This document shows positions 7,817 through 14,631 of a stretch of 20,249 bases of DNA, in pieces. The notes under the pieces are model-generated. The model did not search any database. It was given only the letters and a program-made list of their open reading frames with translations, and was not told the DNA's origin. Both the position numbers and the translations under genes were made by a program. Source of the DNA: CAYOBW01 sp964402115 (GTDB lineage Bacteria > Verrucomicrobiota > Kiritimatiellia > UBA8416 > CAYOBW01). Position 1 is the stretch's first letter, and each line of letters begins with the position of its first letter. The stretch lies in NCBI GenBank assembly GCA_964402115.1, contig CAYOBW010000123.1:1-20249 (forward strand). Reading direction: 5' to 3'.

Positions 7817-9139
7817 TCACTGCTCGCTGGCGCCGATGTCCGGCGCGGCGCCGCGAAAGGGCAGCCCGACGGAAACGCCGCCGTCGACAAGCACACTGCC
7901 CGGCGCCGGCCGCAGGAGCGAGATGGCCGGCAGCGCGCCATCGGCCCGGCGAGGGCGCGTTAACTGGCTCGTGTCCAGGCTGACGAAATCGCGGTCGGAG
8001 AGCTTCACGCCGGGTGCGAAAGCGTTGTGGTCGGCCTCGTTGCCCTCCGGCTTGAGCTGGGCGACCGGGTTGCGCCGGCCATAGCTGAGATTGTTCCGGA
8101 TGCGATGACCGCTGCCAGGCACGTCCGTGACGTTGTCGGCCAGCCGCCCGAGGAAGTTAAAATCGACGCCGTTGCGGAAGGCGGTGTTGTTGAACCAGTC
8201 GCAGCCGCCGGGGTGATGATTCGCGTAGAAGCCGCTGTTCCGGTTGCCCACCGCCAGGCAGCCGCGGATGACGTGGCGTGGGATGGGCGACGGCAGTTCG
8301 CGGGGCGGGCGCGCACCGTAACCGCCGGCCTTGAAGCCGTTGCCGTCGGCGAGTCTCTCGCCGGCTGCGGACAACCCGTTGCTGAACGCCCAGCAGCCCT
8401 CGAACGTTACGGCCTCGGCCGCCCCCAGGCAGTCGAAGCCATCGTCGCTGTTGAACCACGCTCGGCAGCCCCGGAAAACATTGCCGGCGCCTCCCTGGGG
8501 CGGGTGGCAGCCGAACCCGTCGACGTTGCCGCCCTTGCCGCCCTCGGACGTCGCGTCGCGGTTGTTCCAGGCGTCGCAGTTGAGGAACAGGTTGCTGCAG
8601 CCGCGCACGCTGTAGATGCCGATGGCCTGCCCGTCGTGCATGGAGAGGCGCTCGTAGACATTGTGGCTGCCGTCGTTCTCGAAGCAAATGGACTGCGTGT
8701 GGCCCTTGATCGTCACCTGTACGCCGGTGACCTCGAGGCCTTGCAGGTGCAGCCACGAGCCCGTGACGTGAAGGGCGGTGACGCGCTGCCCCGCGGGTTT
8801 GACGGCCGAGCAGTCGAAGACCGGCCGCTCGCCCTGATACGCACGGTAGGTGATCGGCTGGCCGGGCCGGCCGCTCTTGTCGAGATGGGTGATGGCCGCG
8901 TAGATGCCCCTCCGGCGCGCGAGTTGGGCTTCCGTCAGACGATACGTGCCTCCGCGCACGAAGACCGTGTCCCCTGGCGCCGCAGCCTGCTGGGCACGCT
9001 GCAGGGTCGCGTAGGGCCTGGCGGCCGTGCCGGGGTTGGTGTCCGCGCCGGTCGTCGCGACATAGAACTCGGCCGCGCGCAGCGCGGGCGGCCACGCCAG
9101 CAGCAGGGCCGCGAGCAGCGGCCGCAACGTTCGTTTCAC
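7817..9139 (-). CDS. PL9-family pectate lyase, secreted
   Basis: This 440-residue exported parallel beta-helix protein would cleave polygalacturonate by beta-elimination. A signal peptide (1-23) is followed by the typical opening EFYVATTGADTNPGTAARPY and a GDTVFVRGGTY turn. The PL9 active region is well conserved. Asp207 (VDGFG) and Asp232, Asp233 and Asp236 (SDDGFD) occupy the positions of the calcium ligands of the characterised enzyme Pel9A, and Lys270 (DGNGFKAGG) that of its catalytic lysine. A GFYANHHPGG-DWFNNTAFRNG segment follows, also usual for the family. I chose the GTG at 9139: GAGAG lies upstream and the export signal starts there, whereas the frame further upstream reads as unlikely protein. 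It follows the isomerase gene after 173 bases and precedes the beta-helix gene by 24. Confidence 0.92.
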   Translation of the reverse strand: MKRTLRPLLAALLLAWPPALRAAEFYVATTGADTNPGTAARPYATLQRAQQAAAPGDTVFVRGGTYRLTEAQLARRRGIYAAITHLDKSGRPGQPITYRAYQGERPVFDCSAVKPAGQRVTALHVTGSWLHLQGLEVTGVQVTIKGHTQSICFENDGSHNVYERLSMHDGQAIGIYSVRGCSNLFLNCDAWNNRDATSEGGKGGNVDGFGCHPPQGGAGNVFRGCRAWFNSDDGFDCLGAAEAVTFEGCWAFSNGLSAAGERLADGNGFKAGGYGARPPRELPSPIPRHVIRGCLAVGNRNSGFYANHHPGGCDWFNNTAFRNGVDFNFLGRLADNVTDVPGSGHRIRNNLSYGRRNPVAQLKPEGNEADHNAFAPGVKLSDRDFVSLDTSQLTRPRRADGALPAISLLRPAPGSVLVDGGVSVGLPFRGAAPDIGASEQ

Positions 9140-9215
9140 GCGCTGCTCTCTGAATGCCGCGTCCACCACGAGTTGTGGCTGACTGGTGCGCGCAGCGACG
9201 GCGCCTGGCAAATGG

Positions 9216-9238
9216 CCTTGTACGCGCCCGCTACAAGG
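9216..9238. promoter_or_regulatory. Inverted repeat upstream of the PL9 gene
   Basis: CCTTGTA (9216-9222) and TACAAGG (9232-9238) are perfect complements around a 9-base GC-rich spacer, 77 bases before the PL9 start. The size and AT-richer half-sites against a GC-rich background fit a dimeric repressor operator or an mRNA hairpin. No regulator gene lies in the window. Confidence 0.4.
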
Positions 9239-9312
9239 GTGCACGCATGAGCCCCGAACCGTGCAGGCGCGAGCGCTGTCGCGATGACGAGCGCCGCTGT
9301 GGCCGCATGGGC

Positions 9313-10182
9313 CTACGCCAGTGCCTGCTTGCAGTACTGGACGCACTTGGCGACCTCCTGTACCGCATCGGAGTCCGCGGGCACCGGGTACTCCAGTTCG
9401 ATGTCGGCATAAATCGGCAGCTTGTTCTTCTTCAGGAACTGCAGCGCCCCCACGACCGGCGTATCGCCCTGACCGAACGGCATGTTGGCGCCCTTGTTCG
9501 CCTTGTTCTTGCGGTCCTTGAGGTGCAGGCTGTAGATGCGGTCACGGTGCTTCTCGACGATCGCCAGCACGCTGTCGTCGTTCGCCGCGACGTAGTGGCC
9601 GATGTCGAGGTTGATCGCGAGGTTCTTGCCGTGGGAAAGGACCGGGCCGTCGTAGGTTGTCGCGTTGATCTGCGTGTGGTTGTGAAACGCCACCTTGACG
9701 CCGTGTTTGTCGGCGAGCGGACCGAGGCGCCGGGCCACTTCGTCCGAGGGAAGCTCGCGCGTGATGGCGCCGGCGCCGAGCGCCTTGGCCACGTTGAAGT
9801 AATAGTCGATCTTCTCGTCCGGCACGTTCTTGTCGCCGATGTTCCCAAACTTGACGATGTGGATGGCGACGCCCGCGTCGTCGTACATCTTGCGCAGCGC
9901 CGCGACCTTCGCCATGTCGCTGCCCGCGAAGGACTCCACGACGTCGCCCATCAGTTCGATCGTGCTGATGCCGCTCTTGACGACGTGCTGCAGCACCGCC
10001 TCGGCCCCCTTGGGCAGGGAGCGATAGCTGTAAGTGATGACGCCGAGCGACACACCGCCGAAGCAGGAGTCCGGCTTCGCCTCAGCCCCGAGAAGCCTGC
10101 CCGGCGCCATGGACACGGCGCCCAGTGCCGCGGCCCAGCCCAGGAACGACCGTCGCGAAAACGATGCCTGAAGCGTTTGCAT
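9313..10182 (-). CDS. TAT-exported sugar phosphate isomerase/epimerase-fold protein
   Basis: This 289-residue protein has a twin-arginine signal (SRRSFLG at 9-15, then a hydrophobic stretch to about residue 33). Its body is a TIM barrel of the xylose-isomerase-like/AP-endonuclease-2 superfamily. Likely metal ligands sit in IELMGD, FHNHTQ, NLDIGHY, SLHLKD and the C-terminal DIELEYP strand, the usual strand-end positions. TAT export fits a cofactor- or metal-loaded enzyme working in the periplasm. The exact substrate cannot be read; a sugar, keto-sugar or uronate released by the neighbouring lyases is inferred. I chose the ATG at 10182 because AGGGGAG lies eight bases before it; an ATG at 10236 would bury the twin arginines. 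A good promoter lies about 100 bases upstream, so this is probably the first gene of the isomerase-PL9-beta-helix operon. Confidence 0.9.
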   Translation of the reverse strand: MQTLQASFSRRSFLGWAAALGAVSMAPGRLLGAEAKPDSCFGGVSLGVITYSYRSLPKGAEAVLQHVVKSGISTIELMGDVVESFAGSDMAKVAALRKMYDDAGVAIHIVKFGNIGDKNVPDEKIDYYFNVAKALGAGAITRELPSDEVARRLGPLADKHGVKVAFHNHTQINATTYDGPVLSHGKNLAINLDIGHYVAANDDSVLAIVEKHRDRIYSLHLKDRKNKANKGANMPFGQGDTPVVGALQFLKKNKLPIYADIELEYPVPADSDAVQEVAKCVQYCKQALA

Positions 10183-10239
10183 GCTGCCATCTCCCCTGCG
10201 GTTGCGATCCCTGTCAGGCCCCGCGTCTTTTCGCAAACC

Positions 10240-10260
10240 GCATCCGCGGTTCCGCGATGC
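10240..10260 (-). other. Leader hairpin before the isomerase gene
   Basis: GCAT and ATGC flank CGCG-GTTC-CGCG, giving an eight-base-pair stem with one bulged C and a four-base loop. It falls between the predicted transcription start (about 10268) and the ATG at 10182, so it would lie at the 5' end of the leader. It could stabilise the transcript. There is no sign of a known riboswitch. Confidence 0.35.
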
Positions 10261-10274
10261 CGAACAGGCGGAAG

Positions 10275-10303
10275 AGCATAGACCATTCCCGGCCGCGTTT
10301 CAA
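10275..10303 (-). promoter_or_regulatory. Sigma70-like promoter for the isomerase-PL9 operon
   Basis: On the minus strand TTGAAA (10298-10303) is followed after exactly 17 bases by TATGCT (10275-10280). These match the -35 consensus at five of six positions and the -10 at four of six, in locally AT-richer sequence. It lies in the 171-base gap after the radical SAM gene. The predicted leader is about 85 bases long. Confidence 0.5.
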
Positions 10304-10353
10304 TAACCGGTCGTTGTTCCACAGCCGTTCTCACGCTCACGCTTTCCCCTTGC

Positions 10354-11409
10354 TCATGCGGAAGCCCCGTCGTGTGCCGGTGCGGTTCCGGCCAGTTGCC
10401 CGCAGGCGGCGGCAATGTCGGCGCCGAGGGAGTGGCGCAACGTGACCTTGAAGCCGGCTTTGCGCAACTCGTTGCCGAAAGCCTCGCGGGCCATGCGTGT
10501 GACGGGCAGGAAGGGGGCGCCGGGGAAGGGGTTGAATTGAATCAGGTTGATGTGTACCGGCAAGCCGCGCAAGTACTCGCAGAGGGCGGCGAGATCGGCG
10601 GGGCCATCGTTGACGTCCTTGAGCAGCAGGTACTCGATCATGCAGTGTCCGTGCCGCGCGAGGGTGGGGAGCACGGCGCGGAGCGTCTCGAGCGAGTCGC
10701 CGCCACCGAGGGGCATGAGGCGCGCACGCACATCCTGGCGGGCGGCATGCAGGCTCAGGGCGAGACGGATGGCGGGAAAGGCCGCGCCGAAACGGAGCAT
10801 GGCGTCGGGCACGCCTGCGGTGGAAACGAGCAGATGTCGATCGGAGAAACAGAAGCAGCGCGCATCCCGCAGGCATTCCAAGGCGCTGCAAACGGCCTGC
10901 TCGTTATGGAACGGCTCGCCCATGCCCATGATGACGATGTTGCGCAAGCGGCGGCCCTCCGCGCCGAGCAGCCGGCGGGCAAGCACGACCTGGTCGAGCA
11001 GTTCGCCAACGGTCAGGTTGCGCGTGAAGCCCATCCGGCCCGTCGCACAGAAGGCGCAAGCTGCGCTGCAACCGATCTGGGAAGAGATGCAAAGGGTCGT
11101 GCGGCCCGAACGGATCCGCAGAATCACCGCTTCAACGCGCTGCTCCTCCGCGGTGACAAAGACGAGCTTGGAGGCGCCGTCCCTGTTCGAGTCCTGCCGT
11201 TCCGCGAGCCTGAGCCGCTGCAAGCCGACGTGCTCCGCGAAAGCCGCGCCGCCCGCTGTCGGGAGCGTTGCCAGGCACGCATCAAGCGGCAGCGCCTTCT
11301 TGAAGAACGCGAGGCGAAAGCGCTTCAGGGCGTGCGGGTTGATGCCGTTCTTGCGGCAGAACGCGTCGACCTGGTCACTGTCATAGATGGTGGGGCCTTT
11401 GCTGTGCAT
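10354..11409 (-). CDS. RlmN/Cfr-family radical SAM 23S rRNA adenine methyltransferase
   Basis: This 351-residue cytoplasmic protein has the full radical SAM methyltransferase kit. Cys114, Cys118 and Cys121 (CSAACAFC) would bind the 4Fe-4S cluster. GMGEP is at 162-166, the LALSLHAARQ strand at 216-225 and the methyl-carrying Cys336 in DIAAACGQLAG. RlmN makes 2-methyladenosine at A2503 of 23S rRNA (and A37 of some tRNAs); Cfr methylates C8 of the same base. NLIQFNPFPGAPF looks RlmN-like while CISSQIGC-CATG looks Cfr-like, so the subtype is open. Length is near both families. The N-terminal part (1-100) is the helical substrate-binding domain and is divergent. No Shine-Dalgarno is visible before the ATG at 11409. 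It is the only information-processing gene in the window and is unrelated to its neighbours' task. Confidence 0.93.
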   Translation of the reverse strand: MHSKGPTIYDSDQVDAFCRKNGINPHALKRFRLAFFKKALPLDACLATLPTAGGAAFAEHVGLQRLRLAERQDSNRDGASKLVFVTAEEQRVEAVILRIRSGRTTLCISSQIGCSAACAFCATGRMGFTRNLTVGELLDQVVLARRLLGAEGRRLRNIVIMGMGEPFHNEQAVCSALECLRDARCFCFSDRHLLVSTAGVPDAMLRFGAAFPAIRLALSLHAARQDVRARLMPLGGGDSLETLRAVLPTLARHGHCMIEYLLLKDVNDGPADLAALCEYLRGLPVHINLIQFNPFPGAPFLPVTRMAREAFGNELRKAGFKVTLRHSLGADIAAACGQLAGTAPAHDGASA

Positions 11410-11472
11410 GGTTGTCGTTGAGTGCGTTTCATGCGTTGCATCCCGTCAGCCTGTGGGGCCGTTACGGGACCA

Positions 11473-13035
11473 TCATCTCTCCAACAACGCCCGATAGAAG
11501 TCAAGTCGCGCCTTGGCGGCTATCTGACGCGGCCCCGCTGCCCTGCCGAGCGCCATCGTCGAGGGCCCGTTGGCATCGAACGGCAGCCACTGCGGCAGAT
11601 TTGGTCCGTTGGGATTGCCGGTGTTGACGAAATTCACCCAGTACGCAGAGACCTCCTCCGCGACGCGCCGATCCTCCTCCGTCCAGGGCCGGTCCTGGTT
11701 ATTGAGGTCGTTGAACGCATAGGCCAGGTCCGAGCCATGATAGGCCCCCCGCTCCGATGGAACGGCCTGGTCGAAGAAGTAGCTGTAGACCGGCGTTCGC
11801 GCCGTCGCGGCTCTCCGTTTGGCCCAGTAATGGACTGTCGCCATCCGATACTCAATCTGCGCCAGCTTGGCCATTTCGCGAGCCTCTTGATCGGTGGTCA
11901 CGGGACAAAGCGCCAGGAAGGCAGCCCTCTTCGCCAGGAAGGCGTCCCGGTTCTCCCCGAACATGCCGGGCAGGCTGCCGGCGAAAGAGGCCACGGTGGT
12001 CTTCAGGTGCGCGGCGGGCGGCCCGAAGTCGTCCGCCGTGAAACCGGTCAGGGTCGGCACGTCGTTTGCCAGGCCCTTCTCCAGCGCGTCCGCATACGTC
12101 AGCGGAAAGGCCCACCCGTCGCGCGCGGCGCCGCTGCCCAGATGGATCAGCTTCGCCTGCGTCACCGCCGGATCGTTGGCGATGAGTTCCAGGGCCGGGA
12201 TCTTCCGCAGGTCCGCCACTGATTTGGCGCCCTTGATCCTGGCGAACGCCACCCCGTTCTCCTCCTTCTGCCGGACAAACGGGATCGTGTGCGGCTTCGT
12301 CAGGTAATCGTAGGGGAAGCTCACGCCAATCGCGCCGCGGAACAGTCCCTTCGTCACGGGGCTGGCGATCAGGTAGTGCATGGCGCTCGCGCCGCTGGAG
12401 TGTCCGGCGAGGGTCACTTTGCCCGGGTCGCCCCCGAAGGCCGCGATATTGTTCCGTACCCAGCGTAACGCGGCAATCAAGTCCAGCATGCCGTACGTGC
12501 CGCTGGTGCGCTGCGGCGATTCGGCGGTCAGTTCGGGATGGCCCAGGCCGGCGAAGATTCCCAGCCGGTAATTCACGGAGACAACGATGATCCCCTTCCG
12601 CGCCAGTTCCTCCCCGTTCACATTCCCGGACCCGAAGAGTCCCATGCCGCCGTGGATGAAGAACAGGACGGCGCGCTGCTCCGCGGACGGTTGCACCGGC
12701 GCCCAGACATTGAGAAACAGGCAGTCCTCGCCCATTTCGACCGGCTGCTTGCCGCCGGGGCTTGGTGGCTGGGTGCAGCTCGCGCCGAACGTGTTGGCTT
12801 TGCGGATGCCGTCCCAGCCGACGGGAGGTTGCGGCTCGCGCCAGCGCAGGTCCCCAACCGGCGCCGCCGCGTAGGGGACGCCCTTGAAAGCGACCACGTC
12901 ATGCCGCGGACTGAGCACACCTTGCAGGAGTCCGGTCTCGACCCGAATGGGCTTGCGCGCATCCCCATCGGTCGCGGGGATCGCGGTCAGCGGTGGGAGC
13001 AGCAGAACGGTGAGGAGCGTGAGGGCATGCTTCAT
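11473..13035 (-). CDS. Secreted type-B carboxylesterase
   Basis: This 520-residue exported alpha/beta-hydrolase belongs to the carboxylesterase type B (para-nitrobenzyl esterase-like) family. The signal peptide MKHALTLLTVLLLPPLTAIP is followed by the second family signature EDCLFLNVW (103-111), the oxyanion strand FFIHGGMGLFGSG and the nucleophile elbow GHSSGA with Ser213. His433 in GAYHGSDLAYAF fits the catalytic histidine. Length is usual for the family. It lies 21 bases after the small esterase gene on the same strand; GGGGAG sits rather far (about 13 bases) before the ATG. In this setting it probably removes acyl or aromatic esters from a plant or algal polysaccharide, though the specificity is unknown. 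A 63-base gap without a clear terminator separates it from the radical SAM gene. Confidence 0.92.
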   Translation of the reverse strand: MKHALTLLTVLLLPPLTAIPATDGDARKPIRVETGLLQGVLSPRHDVVAFKGVPYAAAPVGDLRWREPQPPVGWDGIRKANTFGASCTQPPSPGGKQPVEMGEDCLFLNVWAPVQPSAEQRAVLFFIHGGMGLFGSGNVNGEELARKGIIVVSVNYRLGIFAGLGHPELTAESPQRTSGTYGMLDLIAALRWVRNNIAAFGGDPGKVTLAGHSSGASAMHYLIASPVTKGLFRGAIGVSFPYDYLTKPHTIPFVRQKEENGVAFARIKGAKSVADLRKIPALELIANDPAVTQAKLIHLGSGAARDGWAFPLTYADALEKGLANDVPTLTGFTADDFGPPAAHLKTTVASFAGSLPGMFGENRDAFLAKRAAFLALCPVTTDQEAREMAKLAQIEYRMATVHYWAKRRAATARTPVYSYFFDQAVPSERGAYHGSDLAYAFNDLNNQDRPWTEEDRRVAEEVSAYWVNFVNTGNPNGPNLPQWLPFDANGPSTMALGRAAGPRQIAAKARLDFYRALLER

Positions 13036-13056
13036 AGGGTCAAATCAACTCCCCGG

Positions 13057-13914
13057 CTACGGCAGCACCCGGATGGTCTTCAGCCAGGCAGCACAGCGGT
13101 CAGGCCATGCCTTGGCGTCCTGCGTGCAGCGCAGGCCGTAGCCGTGCCCGCCGGTTGGAAAGAGCGCAAACTCGTGCGGCACCTTGGCGGCGGTCAGGGC
13201 TTCCACGTACAACTTGGTGCCGGCCACGAAACTCTTGTCATCCTCGGACTGCGCAATGAACGATGGCGGCGCCTTCCCGGAAACCTTCAGGTTTTGCGCC
13301 ACGCGTCCGCCGGCCCCGAGGTAGGCGGGATAGACCAGGACGGTGAAAGCGGGGCGGTCGTCGCTGCGGTCGACGTCGTCGAGCGGCGGATAGGACGCGG
13401 TGCCGTGGGTGGTGCTCAGCCGGGCGCAGAGGTTGCCGCCGGCCGAGAAACCCATCACGCCGACGCGCGTCACGTCGATGTTCCATTCCTGCTGCCGGGC
13501 GCGCACCAGGCGCACGGCCCGCTGGAGGTCCTGCAAGGCCCCTTCCATGTTCTTCGGGACGCGGTACTTCAGGACGATGCCAGTGACGCCGAGCGTGTTC
13601 AGCCATGCGGCGATCTCGGTGCCTTCCTTGTTCATCGCCAGGATCTGGTAGGCGCCCCCGGGGCAGATGATCACGGCCGGCGTGGGCGCCGTCGCCGCTG
13701 GCGCGCGAAAGACCGTGAGCGTCGGCTCGCTGACATTGGTGACGCGGATGACCCCGTCCCCCCTGGCGGGGGCCTCGCTTTCAGGCGCCGCGGCCCCGGC
13801 GCCGGGCATCTTCCCGGCGGGCCAGACGGGGAGCACCGGCGGCTCCTCGGCGGCGTGAAGCGCGGCCAAAGGCGCAAGCAGGAAGGCAGCAAGAAGCGTG
13901 AGGACGTGTTTCAT
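13057..13914 (-). CDS. Secreted alpha/beta-hydrolase esterase (acetyl-xylan-esterase-like)
   Basis: This 285-residue exported esterase opens with the signal MKHVLTLLAAFLLAPLAALHA. It has the oxyanion segment CPGGAY (84-89), the nucleophile motif GFSAGG (155-160, Ser157), an acidic loop SEDDKSF (223-229) and His257 in GGHGYG. This is the layout of the small BD-FAE/acetyl esterase group often found beside xylan- or pectin-degrading genes. AAAGGAG lies seven bases before the ATG, fixing the start, although the frame is open upstream into a gene remnant with no stop between (see 13915-14631). It is tightly spaced with the carboxylesterase gene. Deacetylation of a polysaccharide or its oligosaccharides is inferred; the acyl group is unproven. 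Confidence 0.9.
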   Translation of the reverse strand: MKHVLTLLAAFLLAPLAALHAAEEPPVLPVWPAGKMPGAGAAAPESEAPARGDGVIRVTNVSEPTLTVFRAPAATAPTPAVIICPGGAYQILAMNKEGTEIAAWLNTLGVTGIVLKYRVPKNMEGALQDLQRAVRLVRARQQEWNIDVTRVGVMGFSAGGNLCARLSTTHGTASYPPLDDVDRSDDRPAFTVLVYPAYLGAGGRVAQNLKVSGKAPPSFIAQSEDDKSFVAGTKLYVEALTAAKVPHEFALFPTGGHGYGLRCTQDAKAWPDRCAAWLKTIRVLP

Positions 13915-14003
13915 GGTCGTTTCTCCTTTATGACAGGTGGCCGCCCGGACCGTGGCCGGCGACCCCAGCAGCTGGCGGCGAAGATGCTGAGGGTCTGCTT
14001 CAT
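13911..14003 (-). pseudogene. Micro-ORF or signal-peptide stub overlapping the esterase start
   Basis: From the ATG at 14003, MKQTLSIFAAS begins a 30-codon frame whose TGA overlaps the esterase ATG as ATGA. The first residues resemble the export signals of the two esterases just downstream (MKHVLTLLAA and MKHALTLLTV). It may be the head of a deleted secreted-protein gene. Alternatively it may be a real short leader peptide coupled to esterase translation. CAAGGA precedes the ATG by about eight bases. Confidence 0.35.
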
Positions 14004-14631
14004 GGCTAAGTCCTTGGAGCTGCCGCTCCCTGAGCTCGATGATGCGCACCTCGCCCGGCGCGATGTCCAGGCTGACCCTGTTGTCCTTCACCGGCGTTGT
14101 GTTGCCCTTGGTCACGCCTTCGTTATTGATGAGCCCGATCAGCCAACCCGTCGGCCGCCAGTTGACCGTGAACTCGACAGCTCCGGTGACACGGACCGGC
14201 ACGTACTCGTCGCGCAGGCCTTTCATGACGCGGGCGACCTCCGCCACGAAGCGCTGCTCGTAGGGCAGCAGTTCCACACCCTGCTTGCGTGCGGCCAGTG
14301 TCGTCGCGCTGGCGCCCCAATGCGGCGGCGTGTACCAGCGCTCCACGTCAATGTGCGGGGGAATCTTCGCTTTTGCCAGACCAAACAACTCTACCCGTCC
14401 CGCGCGTTTGAGGGCAACCAGCCGATCGCCCAGTCGTTCCGCCTGGGCATGGGTCAGGAGCAGCCGCCCGCCGGCGGCGAGGTAGTTAAGGAAGACGAAG
14501 GGCCGCCCGGCCCAACTGCGAATCTGCCACTCGGGGCATGCATCCGCGTAAGCGGGTTCGGCGCTTGCGGCAGCAGCACCACACAGCAGGGCGGCGAGGA
14601 CGATGAAGTCGCGTTTCAGGCTGTCTTTCAT
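13915..14631 (-). pseudogene. Internally deleted secreted hydrolase remnant, in frame with the esterase
   Basis: From the ATG at 14631 a signal peptide (MKDSLKRDFIVLAALLCGAA) leads directly into text that looks like the end of a much larger secreted protein. LAAGGRLLLTHAQAERLGD resembles a glutamine-amidotransferase-like beta-galactosidase domain. VRVTGAVEFTVNWRPTGWL, LINNEGVTKG and SLDIAPGEVRIIEL form a typical C-terminal beta-domain. No catalytic domain lies between. The recognisable part ends near 14026; the frame then continues without a stop through non-homologous text into the esterase. Its ATG overlaps the stop of the AXE1 gene by ATGA, showing that it was once coupled in the operon. 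Loss of an internal segment and of the stop codon is inferred; a functional short protein is possible but unlikely. Confidence 0.6.

Noticed and set aside
9140..9346. Extended N-terminus of the PL9 protein from an ATG at 9346
   Set aside because: It would overlap the isomerase gene's end and add 69 residues of unlikely protein before the signal peptide. GTG at 9139 fits better.
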